Part shown: one piece after another, positions 24,717 through 32,161 of the stretch
Numbering within the stretch: the first letter of the stretch is position 1
Layout of the letters: every line of letters starts with the position of its first letter
Virus record (IMG/VR): IMGVR_UViG_3300042516_001481
Span: 1 to 34,748 of that record
Length of the DNA stretch: 34,748 nt
Source: a virus
Strand: one strand, 5' to 3'
Program-made: the position numbers and the translations under genes
The notes under the pieces: generated by a model
What the model was told of the DNA's origin: nothing
Seen by the model: only the letters and a program-made list of their open reading frames with translations
Database searches by the model: none

Positions 24717-26251
24717 GTTATAAAGTTAAAATATTAAATGGAGTTTTAAAGCTTAAAACATTTTCTGACATTGTTTTAAATATCTTAGGTATAAAAGACT
24801 TGGGAACGCAAACAGGAGAGGTTACAAGCGGTTATATTGATTGGAGCATGCAGCAATATACACAAACAACTGCTCAATGGAATGCATCAACTTATATTTT
24901 ATTAAAGGGGCAAGTTGGAGTTGAAGATACTGGAACAACTACATTTAAATTAAAAGTTGGTGACGGTGTTTCGACTTGGCAACAATTAGGTTATATAAGT
25001 GGCGGAGGTGCAAATGATTTTCCTGAAAATCTTTACTTAACAGTAGTAAACAAAACAGGTGATAATCTTTTAGCGACTGGATATAAAGTTCTAAAAGTAC
25101 AAGACGCACAAGGGCAAAGGTTAGCAGTTGATTATGCATTAGCAGATAGCAACGGAAACTCAACAGACACAATTGGCGTTGTTTATGAGAATATAGATAA
25201 TAATCAAAGCGGTAGGATAGTAGTTATAGGTGAATTAACAGGATTAAACACAACAGGAAGTTTACAAGGCGAAACGTGGCAAGATGGGGATGTGCTTTAT
25301 CTTAGTTCATCAACACCGGGAAATCTTACAAAAGTACAGCCTATTGCTCCAAATCATTTAGTTGTTGTTGGCTATGTTGTTTACGCTCATGCTAACCAAG
25401 GTAAAATCTATTGTAAGGTACAAAACGGGTGGGAAATCGGTGAGCTACATGATGTTTATGCGCCATCACCAACACATAATGATGGTATATTTTGGAGTTC
25501 AGGAACTACTCGTTATGAGAATAAAAGCATTACAACTGCATTAGGCTATACACCTGAAAATTCAGCAAATAAAGGAATTGCAAATGGTTACGCACCACTG
25601 GGAAATGATAGTAAAGTTGATGTTGCTTATTTGCCAAGTTATGTTAGTGACATTTTAGAATATGCAAATCTTGCGGCTTTCCCTGTAACGGGACAAACTG
25701 GAAAAATTTATTTAGCATTAGATACTAATAAAGTTTATCGTTGGAGCGGAATTGTATATATTGAAGTTGCCGCAAATAGTGGTGTTTGGGGTGCAATAAC
25801 AGGCACAATAACAAATCAAACAGATTTACAAAATGCTCTAAATTTAAAATATAATATATATTACTTAGGTTCAAGTGGACTTAATTTAGCAGATTCAACA
25901 ACTTATTATATTGGTATTGTTTATTATGTTTTAGGAACTGTTGAGGCGTTAAAAAGATTTAATTTTGAAAAGTCAGAAACAGTAAAAGAAATTTATCTTA
26001 ATTCATTACACGCAGGAACAGCATCAAGTGAAAATTTGACTATATATTTAAGAAATAGTACAACTGGAGTTGATAATTTAATAGGTACATTTAAAGAAGA
26101 TTATCCAATAAATTCATCAAAAACATTTGCATTTACAGGATTAAATATAAGTGTAAATAGTTCAGATTTGTATACTATTAAGTTAGTAACACCATCATTT
26201 GCAGTTAATCCAACAGCAGTTAATTATTCTATTAAAATAAAAACAATATGA
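24713..26251 (+). CDS. Tail fibre protein
   Basis: A protein of 512 residues with fibre features: an N-terminal attachment region, a segment with YILLKGQVGVEDTGTTTFKLKVGDG and a WQQLGYI turn (about 60-98), a central block that may be a trimer (LTVVNKTGDNLLATGYKVLKVQD), the phrase LGYTPENSANKGIANGYAPLG near 279-299 and SVDVAYLPSY-like repeats, and GTITNQTDLQNALNLK near 362-377. The last part is a beta-rich binding domain. It likely contacts the cell surface. Its stop overlaps the next small gene. Confidence 0.8.
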   Translation: MSYKVKILNGVLKLKTFSDIVLNILGIKDLGTQTGEVTSGYIDWSMQQYTQTTAQWNASTYILLKGQVGVEDTGTTTFKLKVGDGVSTWQQLGYISGGGANDFPENLYLTVVNKTGDNLLATGYKVLKVQDAQGQRLAVDYALADSNGNSTDTIGVVYENIDNNQSGRIVVIGELTGLNTTGSLQGETWQDGDVLYLSSSTPGNLTKVQPIAPNHLVVVGYVVYAHANQGKIYCKVQNGWEIGELHDVYAPSPTHNDGIFWSSGTTRYENKSITTALGYTPENSANKGIANGYAPLGNDSKVDVAYLPSYVSDILEYANLAAFPVTGQTGKIYLALDTNKVYRWSGIVYIEVAANSGVWGAITGTITNQTDLQNALNLKYNIYYLGSSGLNLADSTTYYIGIVYYVLGTVEALKRFNFEKSETVKEIYLNSLHAGTASSENLTIYLRNSTTGVDNLIGTFKEDYPINSSKTFAFTGLNISVNSSDLYTIKLVTPSFAVNPTAVNYSIKIKTI

Positions 26252-26400
26252 ATTTAACTTATCAAATAATATTTGAAAATAATAAGTATAATATTTACTA
26301 CTATACAAATAATCAACTTGAAACGATAGAGTTTTATGCTTATGAATTAGATAATCCACAAACAATAATTAGATACGGATATAAACAAAAAATAAATTAA
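26248..26400 (+). CDS. Small hypothetical protein, 50 aa
   Basis: An ORF from ATG 26248, overlapping the fibre stop (ATGA), to TAA 26398-26400. The product is rich in Y, N and I (NKYNIYYYTNNQLETIEFYAYE) with alternating hydrophobic residues that could form a small beta structure. The overlap with the fibre gene and the near-contiguous next gene (26406) support it as real; the function is unknown, possibly a fibre accessory. Confidence 0.6.
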   Translation: MNLTYQIIFENNKYNIYYYTNNQLETIEFYAYELDNPQTIIRYGYKQKIN

Positions 26401-26405
26401 ATAAA

Positions 26406-26684
26406 ATGATAACATTCGCAAATAGAGCTGGGGTTTCAGGAGGTTCTGAACTAATAGCAGATACAGTAGCAAGAACAGGAAAACAAATATGTGCTTTTTA
26501 TGTACGTGAAGACACCGTTGTATCAGTTGCAACTGGTGGGGGTAAAAATTATGTTACCATACTTGGAATAAGTGGAAAAACTTTAAAAGCTGGTGATACT
26601 TATTATTTGCCATACTTTGAGTACATCACAGCATTAACATTAACAAGTGGAAGTATTATTGCATATTCAGAAAAGAATATATGA
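26406..26684 (+). CDS. Small tail-associated protein, 92 aa
   Basis: A beta-rich, Gly- and Thr-rich protein (ANRAGVSGGSELIADTVARTGKQICAFYVREDTVVSVATGGGKNY) with a regular strand-turn pattern like a small fibre tip or head-decoration domain. No family is recognised. It lies between the fibre gene and the lectin-like gene and is coupled to the latter by ATGA. Confidence 0.6.
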   Translation: MITFANRAGVSGGSELIADTVARTGKQICAFYVREDTVVSVATGGGKNYVTILGISGKTLKAGDTYYLPYFEYITALTLTSGSIIAYSEKNI

Positions 26685-27502
26685 TAGGCATAGCAAATAC
26701 AATATTTAGAAATATTAAAAAAATTAGCGGTGGCGCATCAACTGACACCGATGCACAAGCTTTTATAACAGCAGCTGGAATAACAGATGCTACTCAAAAA
26801 AGTGCGGTTAATCAACTTGTTTTAGATTTAAAGAGTGCTAACATTTGGATTAAGATGAAAGCTATTTATCCAATTGTTGGAGGAACTGCAACTACTCATA
26901 AATGGAATTTAAAAGATCCAAGAGACTTGGATGCTGCATTTAGATTAACATTTTCAACTGGATGGACTCATAGCTCAACAGGGATGACTCCAAACGGAAC
27001 TTCTTCTTATGCTGATACTTTTATTTCTCCAAATACAGCATTTACTAATTATAGTGGAACTTTATCTTATTATTCAAGAACAAATAATACTAATTCAGGG
27101 ATAGATGTTGGATCTCTATCTGTGACTGGTAATTATTTTATGCAGCTATACAGTAGTGGTCTTTTAGGTTCAAGGGCTTCTTTACAAAGGAATGATTCTA
27201 ATTATGTATTATTTTCTTCAACTGATAGACGTGGATTATTTACTGGTAGTATTACCGCAAATAATTCAATGAAAATATATCAAAATGGTGTTTTAAAAAA
27301 CACAAATACTACAACTGATACAACAGCATTAAATTCGGTAAAATTATCAATAGGAGCATTAAATAATAATGGAACAATACAGTCTTATGCAAATAGAGAA
27401 TGCGCTTTTTTTGCAGCAAGTAGTGGACTAACAGATACAGAAGCTGCAAACTTTTATACAGCAGTTCAAAATTACAACACAACTTTAGGAAGGCAAGTAT
27501 AA
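26681..27502 (+). CDS. Receptor-binding protein with lectin-like domain (putative)
   Basis: A protein of 273 residues. The N-terminal helical part has DTDAQAFITAAGITDATQKSAVNQLVLDLKSANIWIKMKAIYPIVGGTATTHKWNLKDPRDLDAAF (about 21-86), a signature common to receptor-binding or minor tail proteins of Bacteroidota phages. The rest (about 90-250) has the alternating pattern of a concanavalin-like jelly roll, including the SIGALNNNGTIQSYANRECAFFAASSGLTD-type strand order. It probably binds a cell-surface carbohydrate. Some host-range variation would be expected here. Confidence 0.75.
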   Translation: MIGIANTIFRNIKKISGGASTDTDAQAFITAAGITDATQKSAVNQLVLDLKSANIWIKMKAIYPIVGGTATTHKWNLKDPRDLDAAFRLTFSTGWTHSSTGMTPNGTSSYADTFISPNTAFTNYSGTLSYYSRTNNTNSGIDVGSLSVTGNYFMQLYSSGLLGSRASLQRNDSNYVLFSSTDRRGLFTGSITANNSMKIYQNGVLKNTNTTTDTTALNSVKLSIGALNNNGTIQSYANRECAFFAASSGLTDTEAANFYTAVQNYNTTLGRQV

Positions 27503-27720
27503 TGGAAGGAAGAATAGTAACAAACCAACAAGCAAATGAACTACAAGGCACGTTCATTGATGCTGATACATTTTTTAATTTCGTTCAAGATATTAACGGA
27601 GTTTACTTTTTATTTTTAAGTGAACAGGATGAAATTGACGTTGCAAATACTCAATATGCTTATTTATTAGATATTCCATTAAGCCCTTACACACCACCAC
27701 CAACACCACCAATACCATGA
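27502..27720 (+). CDS. Hypothetical protein with proline-rich tail, 72 aa
   Basis: A short acidic protein (MEGRIVTNQQANELQGTF, with FFNFVQDINGVYFLFLSEQ) ending in a proline repeat (PYTPPPTPPIP). Its start shares a base with the stop of the previous gene and its end overlaps the next start, so it is part of the lysis/fibre transcript. The proline tail is common at the ends of small virion proteins. No function can be assigned. Confidence 0.6.
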   Translation: MEGRIVTNQQANELQGTFIDADTFFNFVQDINGVYFLFLSEQDEIDVANTQYAYLLDIPLSPYTPPPTPPIP

Positions 27721-27920
27721 AAGAAACTTTAGAACTTATAAAGAAATATGGTGCAACTGCTGTTTTAGTATTATGGCTATGGCACACACATAATAGAGTA
27801 GCTAACTTAGAACAAAAACTATTTAATTGTTTGGAGCGTGATAGATACGAACAATATTATACAAGACCAAACGAAGCTATTTTACCAAAAAAGATAGAAG
27901 ATGAAGTTAAAAGTAGTTAG
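27717..27920 (+). CDS. Single-pass membrane protein, possible lysis accessory
   Basis: A protein of 67 residues with a short hydrophobic segment (ATAVLVLWLWHTHN, about 13-26) followed by a charged coiled-coil-like tail (RVANLEQKLFNCLERDRYEQYY). The N-terminal anchor and basic, helical tail recall small holins or inner-membrane spanins. It sits just upstream of a peptidoglycan-related gene, overlapping it by 20 nt, which supports a lysis role. The hydrophobic run is short for a sole holin, and a better holin candidate follows at 28419. Confidence 0.55.
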   Translation: MKETLELIKKYGATAVLVLWLWHTHNRVANLEQKLFNCLERDRYEQYYTRPNEAILPKKIEDEVKSS

Positions 27921-28326
27921 AGAAATAAAAACCGATATTAGTACAATTGGACGACTTTTTGTAAATGAAAAGTTTTTCTGTTATACACTTGAAGATAAAG
28001 ATAGGGGATTGAAACAAACAGATACTTTACTTTTTATTCAAGCTAAAAAGATATTTGGAGTTACTGCAATTCCTTCGGGTAGTTATGAGTTAATAGTTAA
28101 TCTTAGTCCTAAGTTCAAAAGGATGTTACCACGTATCCTCAATATAAAAGGTTTTGACGGTGTTCTTATGCATAGAGGAAACTCGGCAGACCATTCGCTC
28201 GGCTGTATTTTAGTGGGTTATCAGAAAGGCGATAATGCTATATTCGATAGCACTAAGGCTGAAAATGATTTGGTTAATCTTTTGCTATTGCACAAAGATG
28301 AAAAACATTCTTTAGAAATCCTTTAA
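27901..28326 (+). CDS. DUF5675-like protein, possible endolysin
   Basis: A protein of 141 residues matching the DUF5675 pattern: MKLKVVREIKTDISTIGRLF, YTLEDKDRG, FGVTAIPSGSYELIVNLSPKFKR, and the signature GFDGVLMHRGNSADHSLGCILVG (about 85-107). The H..GN..D..GC arrangement resembles the active site of L,D-transpeptidase-like folds and has been proposed as a cell-wall-active site; the catalytic candidates would be H91 and C102. It is the only candidate lysin in the genome. Placement between a membrane protein and a holin supports the call. It is followed by a hairpin at 28334-28357. Confidence 0.65.
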   Translation: MKLKVVREIKTDISTIGRLFVNEKFFCYTLEDKDRGLKQTDTLLFIQAKKIFGVTAIPSGSYELIVNLSPKFKRMLPRILNIKGFDGVLMHRGNSADHSLGCILVGYQKGDNAIFDSTKAENDLVNLLLLHKDEKHSLEIL

Positions 28327-28333
28327 ATCAAAA

Positions 28334-28357
28334 AAGCCTCTCATTTCTGAAAGGCTT
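28334..28357. terminator. Hairpin with its T tract on the minus strand
   Basis: AAGCCT (28334-28339), one C/A mismatch and TCA-TTTC-TGA inside, AGGCTT (28352-28357). Six As run directly up to the left arm (28330-28335), so read on the minus strand the hairpin is followed by a T run, while the + strand side continues cgttgttc. It would stop minus-strand transcripts better than plus-strand ones. Confidence 0.55.
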
Positions 28358-28418
28358 CGTTGTTCAAAGAATATTAGTTTATGAAAAAGAACGATGCGCA
28401 AATATAATAAAATTTTTT

Positions 28419-28895
28419 ATGCCAAACTTTCTAAATAAAATTTTTTCAGGTGGTGCTGGGCAAGTAGTTGAAAGCGTTGCCAATGTAGTAGATAAGTTCG
28501 TTCAAACTAAAGAAGAAAAAGATGCTGCTAATTTAGAACTGCAAAAGGTTTTAAATAGTCATTTAGAAGTAATGGAACAAGAAGCTACTAAGCAATTAGA
28601 AGTGTACCAAAAAGAAATGGATAGTGCACGTAATCGTGAAATACAAATAGCAACAGCGGAGAAAGCTCCATTAATAAATAAGATAGTTACACCTGTTTTG
28701 GCTTTAATAGTTGTTCTATTGACATTTATATTGTTTTACGTATTAATGTTTAAGCAAGTAGGTAATGAGAAAGATATTATTATTTATGTTTTAGGTGTAT
28801 TATCAGCAGTATGTACTCAAATTATAAGTTATTATTTCGGTAGTTCTCAAGGATCAGCACAAAAACAAACACAAATCGACAAGTTGATTAAGTAA
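28419..28895 (+). CDS. Holin (3TM/GTA-holin-like)
   Basis: A protein of 158 residues. The first 80 residues are an amphipathic charged helix (EEKDAANLELQKVLNSHLEVMEQEATKQLEVYQKEM). Two membrane spans follow: about 85-111 (INKIVTPVLALIVVLLTFILFYVLMF) and about 119-140 (IIIYVLGVLSAVCTQIISYYFG), then a short hydrophilic GSSQGSAQKQ tail, the pattern of the GTA_holin_3TM family. It would form the membrane hole that lets the lysin act. A strong terminator at 28923-28955 ends the late transcript. Confidence 0.75.
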   Translation: MPNFLNKIFSGGAGQVVESVANVVDKFVQTKEEKDAANLELQKVLNSHLEVMEQEATKQLEVYQKEMDSARNREIQIATAEKAPLINKIVTPVLALIVVLLTFILFYVLMFKQVGNEKDIIIYVLGVLSAVCTQIISYYFGSSQGSAQKQTQIDKLIK

Positions 28896-28922
28896 AATAT
28901 TACCATTGATTTTCAAGTAGTT

Positions 28923-28955
28923 AGCAATTATTATAAAAAATAGTTGCTTTTTTTT
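28923..28955 (+). terminator. Rho-independent terminator at the end of the late region
   Basis: AGCAATTATT (28923-28932), loop ATAAAA, AATAGTTGCT (28939-28948): a 10-bp stem with one G-U pair, followed by eight Ts (28948-28955). It separates late from early genes. Confidence 0.9.
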
Positions 28956-28965
28956 ATCCATGAAT

Positions 28966-28986
28966 GTAAAAGTGATTGATTTTTAC
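28966..28986 (+). promoter_or_regulatory. Inverted repeat next to the early promoter (possible operator)
   Basis: GTAAAA (28966-28971), spacer of nine, TTTTAC (28981-28986). The repeat ends three bases before the TAAATTTG box at 28989-28996, where a bound repressor would block polymerase. It is not followed by a T tract, so it is not a terminator. Confidence 0.35.
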
Positions 28987-28988
28987 TT

Positions 28989-28996
28989 TAAATTTG
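28989..28996 (+). promoter_or_regulatory. Putative -7 box for the early operon
   Basis: TAAATTTG matches TAnnTTTG. The first early ATG is at 29021, 25 bases downstream. No TTTG is found at 19-21 bases upstream, so activity may depend on an activator or on a diverged -33 element. Confidence 0.5.
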
Positions 28997-29020
28997 CTTT
29001 ATAATTAAAAACAAAGAATT

Positions 29021-29323
29021 ATGAAAGCGCACGAAATAATAGAAAAAATTAACCCTTCAAATTTAGTTTACAAAGCTTCTTATTATTATAAAATAGATGA
29101 TATAACAGTAAGAGTAAGTAACCATTTACCAAAGGCTTACAACTGGGATGAAAACAATAATGGAGATAAGGCATTATTTATATTTACAGATGAAATAGGA
29201 ATGACAGAAATGCAAATAGAAAAATATTTAGAAAGTGAATTCTCTGATATTTCTTTTCAATATGCTATTATTGATAATTTAGAAAACATTGGAGTAATTA
29301 ATTATTTATCAAATCAACTATAA
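29021..29323 (+). CDS. Hypothetical early protein, 100 aa
   Basis: An acidic, N- and Y-rich protein that starts MKAHEIIEKINPSNLVYKASYYYKIDDITVRVSNHLPKAYNWD and has strand-like segments at KALFIFTDE and SFQYAIIDN. No family is recognised. It is the first gene after the early promoter and a terminator, where phages often place host-takeover or anti-defence proteins; that is only a positional hint. Confidence 0.6.
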   Translation: MKAHEIIEKINPSNLVYKASYYYKIDDITVRVSNHLPKAYNWDENNNGDKALFIFTDEIGMTEMQIEKYLESEFSDISFQYAIIDNLENIGVINYLSNQL

Positions 29324-29348
29324 AAATAACAACTAAAAATCAAAAAAC

Positions 29349-29594
29349 ATGAAAGTAACAATTGAACGCAAAGAAAAAATCGAAGTAGAAGTAAACTTAC
29401 CTTTATTTACAAAAGACAAGTATTATTATTACATGATTGAAGAAAACAGAACTACAACTGTTTTGTATCACAAAGATGAGGTTTCAATTCAAATGGTTAG
29501 CTATACAATGCAATTTCCATGTGCCTATGAGCAAATTGATCGTGAAGAATTTTTTAATGTATTAACACTTGCTAAAACAGAATTGCCATGCTAA
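29349..29594 (+). CDS. Hypothetical early protein, 81 aa
   Basis: A small protein with an antiparallel-strand look: KVTIERKEKIEVEVNLPLF, KYYYYMIEENRTTTVLYH, VSIQMVSYTMQF, and a helical end (REEFFNVLTLAKTEL). This pattern recurs in early regions of Bacteroidota phages but has no known role as far as I can tell. It overlaps the next gene by 7 nt. Confidence 0.6.
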   Translation: MKVTIERKEKIEVEVNLPLFTKDKYYYYMIEENRTTTVLYHKDEVSIQMVSYTMQFPCAYEQIDREEFFNVLTLAKTELPC

Positions 29595-29857
29595 GCGATG
29601 AATTAAACTACTGGGAGTCCTATATTTATGATAAATTGAACGAATACAACAAAGCTAATAATACTAAGGCTGATTTAGGCTTATGGTATTTGGAAATGTT
29701 TATCAATGAAGAGTACACAACCTTTGCATTAAACTTCTTAAATGATAAATGCGATAGGATAGGGAGCCACATAATAAAGCAATCAATGAATCAGTATGAA
29801 ATGGACTTTATTGAAAGCTTTGACAAAGAATTAAACAAACTATACAAAACAATATGA
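29588..29857 (+). CDS. Hypothetical early protein, 89 aa
   Basis: A helical protein (LNYWESYIYDKLNEYNKANNTKADLGLWYLEMFINEEYT) ending YEMDFIESFDKELNKLYKTI. Its start overlaps the previous gene and its stop overlaps the next ATG (ATGA), so it is translated with them. No function is recognised. Confidence 0.6.
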   Translation: MLSDELNYWESYIYDKLNEYNKANNTKADLGLWYLEMFINEEYTTFALNFLNDKCDRIGSHIIKQSMNQYEMDFIESFDKELNKLYKTI

Positions 29858-30063
29858 AAATACCCAAACACATTCAAGAAACAATGAATGAGTACTACTC
29901 ATTCGGAGACCAAACTAAGCTAAAAAGGTTTGCCGATAAAAAAGGAAAGAAGTTTAGTTTAGTCACTATTCACAAGGCTTTTAAATCAGGTGAATGCAAT
30001 GATGACTTACTCGACCTAATTAACGAATTTTACAAACAAAAAACTGCTAAATATGGAAACTAA
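29854..30063 (+). CDS. Small HTH-like DNA-binding protein, 69 aa
   Basis: The product begins MKIPKHIQETMNEYYSFGDQTKLKRFADKKGKKF and has SLVTIHKAFKSGECND as a possible recognition helix, followed by LLDLINEFYKQK. The order helix, KLKRFA, turn, TIHKAFK resembles a Cro/C1-type helix-turn-helix. It could be an early transcription factor, and is a candidate to act on the inverted repeat at 28966-28986. Overlaps the next gene by 11 nt. Confidence 0.6.
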   Translation: MKIPKHIQETMNEYYSFGDQTKLKRFADKKGKKFSLVTIHKAFKSGECNDDLLDLINEFYKQKTAKYGN

Positions 30064-30265
30064 AATGTACATGGATAACTTAACAAGAGTTGAAACTAAT
30101 ATGTTAATGAGAATTAACCAAACAGAAAAAGAGTTAATTGAAGTTTGCGAGAAATTGGCGGATGCCGAAGAAGACATCAATTTTGAACTAACTGAAAAAT
30201 TTTTATGGTTAAAAAAACAGTTGGAAACTTTAACTCACAATTATTTAAATTATAAATTGGTTTAA
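30053..30265 (+). CDS. Small coiled-coil protein, 70 aa
   Basis: An acidic helical protein (MYMDNLTRVETNMLMRINQTEKELIEVCEKLADAEEDINFELTEKF) with heptad-like spacing of L and I, suggesting a dimeric coiled coil. No family is recognised. It is the last gene before the internal promoter at 30257-30286, which overlaps its end. Confidence 0.6.
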   Translation: METKMYMDNLTRVETNMLMRINQTEKELIEVCEKLADAEEDINFELTEKFLWLKKQLETLTHNYLNYKLV

Positions 30266-30286
30266 AATTAATTATTATTATATTTG
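30257..30286 (+). promoter_or_regulatory. Promoter for the recombination/replication genes
   Basis: TTG at 30257-30259, 19 bases, TATATTTG at 30279-30286. The -33 has TTGG in place of TTTG but the spacing is right. The next ATG is 17 bases downstream at 30303. Confidence 0.55.
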
Positions 30287-30302
30287 TAAAAACTTTATAA
30301 CT

Positions 30303-30548
30303 ATGAAAAAAACACAAAAACAAGCAGTATTAGATGCATTACTAAGTGGCATCGCGGTAAATGGTTCAAATGCTTACGCCATTACAAAAAAAGAATGCAA
30401 TCAAGGAACACTTAACCTTCACAAGTTAATTGCAATGATTAGAAAATTAGGTTATTCAGTTAATGAGCAGTGGTTAAGAAATGATAAAACAAAAAGCAAC
30501 TACAAACAATTTACAATAACTAATAAAAAACAAAAACATGGAAACTAA
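30303..30548 (+). CDS. Winged-helix protein (HTH_39-like)
   Basis: A basic protein of 81 residues. QKQAVLDALLSGIAVNGSNAYAITKKECNQGTLNLHKLIAMIRKLGYSV (about 5-53) follows the pattern of the small phage HTH_39 winged-helix domain, in which a first helix, a turn and a second helix of the form LHKLIAMIRKLGY are followed by a beta wing (YKQFTIT). It probably binds DNA or controls the adjacent recombination genes. Directly downstream of a promoter; overlaps the next gene by 11 nt. Confidence 0.65.
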   Translation: MKKTQKQAVLDALLSGIAVNGSNAYAITKKECNQGTLNLHKLIAMIRKLGYSVNEQWLRNDKTKSNYKQFTITNKKQKHGN

Positions 30549-30795
30549 ATTAAACAGCGGAGCAATCTTTAAGAATGCTAAAAAATCAAACGAGAAACAA
30601 CCTGACTACAGGGGTACTGTTAACGTAAATGGTAAAGAAATGGAAATATCATTATGGTTAAAAGAAAGCCAAAAAGGTGTTAAGTATTTCAGTGCAGCAT
30701 TTCAGGAGCCATTTAAAAAAGAGAATGAAACAAATACTTACTCAAATGAAACAAAGTACAGTCCTAAAATAGAAGATGATGGATTACCATTTTAA
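30538..30795 (+). CDS. SSB-like / DUF736-like protein, 85 aa
   Basis: The product has a short OB-like core (PDYRGTVNVNGKEMEISLWLKESQKGVKYFSAAFQEPF, about 22-59), a flexible linker, and ends in DDGLPF, which looks like the acidic tip by which bacterial SSB recruits partner proteins. The core is too short for a standard SSB. It lies just before an ERF recombinase and an exonuclease, where a single-strand-binding partner is expected. This function is an inference from the tail and the context. Confidence 0.6.
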   Translation: METKLNSGAIFKNAKKSNEKQPDYRGTVNVNGKEMEISLWLKESQKGVKYFSAAFQEPFKKENETNTYSNETKYSPKIEDDGLPF

Positions 30796-30844
30796 TCTAT
30801 TCACTACAAAAAAGTAAAAATAAAAAGAATTAAATCAATCTATT

Positions 30845-31414
30845 ATGAAAACGAACGAAACAAAACAGGAAAAAGTATTATCAATTAATGAACGTTTAAT
30901 TGCTATTCAATCAGAATTAAAAGTCCCAAAAGGTAATTATAATTCATTTGGCAAGTATAAGTATAGAAGTGCTGAAGATATTTTAGAAGCTGTAAAACCA
31001 CTTTTAAATAAATATCAATTAAGGCTTTCATTAACAGATGATATTTACTTTACTGACCATAAAATATTCATAAAGTCAACAGCATCTGTTTTTTTAAATA
31101 ATGAATTTATTGCTGTAAATGGATTTGCAGAAATGAGTGAACATAAAGGAATGAGCAGTGAACAATGTACTGGCACAGCTTCAAGTTACGCTCGTAAATA
31201 TGCTTTAAATGGTTTATTCTTAATTGATGAAACAGAAAGTGATGCTGACCATGATAATAAAAAAGAGGTAGCCCGTAAACCTATTTTAAAAGCCGATACA
31301 GAACACTTTGGCAAAGCAGTTGAGTATTTAATGAAAGGTGGTTCAATAGATGCTATAAAGGCAAAATATGAGGTTAGTCAAGAAGTAGAAACTAAACTAA
31401 TAAAATCAATTTAA
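30845..31414 (+). CDS. erf: ERF-family single-strand annealing protein
   Basis: A protein of 189 residues with the ERF core: GKYKYRSAEDILEAVKPLLNKYQLRLSL (about 36-63) and the family signature GTASSYARKYALNGLFLIDE (about 110-129). ERF proteins anneal complementary single strands during phage recombination and replication. It precedes an exonuclease, forming a two-component annealing/recombination pair like lambda Red. The C-terminal 55 residues are a charged linker and a small helical domain. Start at ATG 30845 after an A-rich leader. Confidence 0.9.
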   Translation: MKTNETKQEKVLSINERLIAIQSELKVPKGNYNSFGKYKYRSAEDILEAVKPLLNKYQLRLSLTDDIYFTDHKIFIKSTASVFLNNEFIAVNGFAEMSEHKGMSSEQCTGTASSYARKYALNGLFLIDETESDADHDNKKEVARKPILKADTEHFGKAVEYLMKGGSIDAIKAKYEVSQEVETKLIKSI

Positions 31415-31415
31415 T

Positions 31416-32153
31416 ATGATAAATACTGAATTAAGAATAGCAAAGTTTTCCGCTTCTAATATCTCCCGCTTATTAGCGGGGGGTAGTGGGAAAACCTCAC
31501 AAAGTTATATTTTAGAACTTGCATTACAAGCTATTGGAATAAAAGATGATATTGATACATCTGCAACAAGGCATGGTTTAAATAATCAAATTAATGCCTT
31601 TCAAAAAGTTGTTTTACCATTATACCCTGAAGCTACATGGCTTGATGAATTTTTACCTATAAATGAATTTTGCGGAGCAAGTCCAGATGTATTAATAGGT
31701 TATTCACCAATGGATATTAAATGTCCTTATAACGTTGATGCTTATATTGAACAAATAAATAGTGTTCCAACTAAATACTATCAACAAGTTCAAATGCAAA
31801 TGTTAGCCTGTAAATCAGATACTGGTTATTTATGTTTTTATTTAACCCGTCCTGAATTGTGGGGTGAAGAAGAATGGCAAGAATATCCTATTGAATTAGA
31901 AAAAAGATATAAGATATTTGAGTTAAAAACAGATGAAGAACTTCAAAATAATATACTTAAAAAAGTGGAAGAAAGCGAACCTAAAAAACAATGGATAGTT
32001 AATTTGCTTTTAAGTGCAAAAGAATTAAGTTTTGAAGAGTATTTTCATTTACAATGGAACGGAAATAAATTAAGAAACATTAAAGATTGCAGCAACATTT
32101 ATAAGCTAACAGATATATTTAGAGTTGGAAACAATTTTTATTATGAAATTTAA
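31416..32153 (+). CDS. YqaJ-like / lambda exonuclease-type nuclease
   Basis: A protein of 245 residues with a PD-(D/E)XK arrangement: GASPDVLIGYSPMDIKCPYN at about 87-106 gives D91, D100 and K102, and YYQQVQMQMLA at 121-131 is the typical following helix. SASNISRLLAGGSG near 12-25 is the usual N-terminal motif. The place normally held by a conserved glutamate in the preceding helix (often RG..HE) reads TRHGLNNQINAFQ here, so that residue seems missing or shifted. With the ERF protein just upstream it would form a Red-like recombination pair. Confidence 0.75.
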   Translation: MINTELRIAKFSASNISRLLAGGSGKTSQSYILELALQAIGIKDDIDTSATRHGLNNQINAFQKVVLPLYPEATWLDEFLPINEFCGASPDVLIGYSPMDIKCPYNVDAYIEQINSVPTKYYQQVQMQMLACKSDTGYLCFYLTRPELWGEEEWQEYPIELEKRYKIFELKTDEELQNNILKKVEESEPKKQWIVNLLLSAKELSFEEYFHLQWNGNKLRNIKDCSNIYKLTDIFRVGNNFYYEI

Positions 32154-32161
32154 ATCATTTA

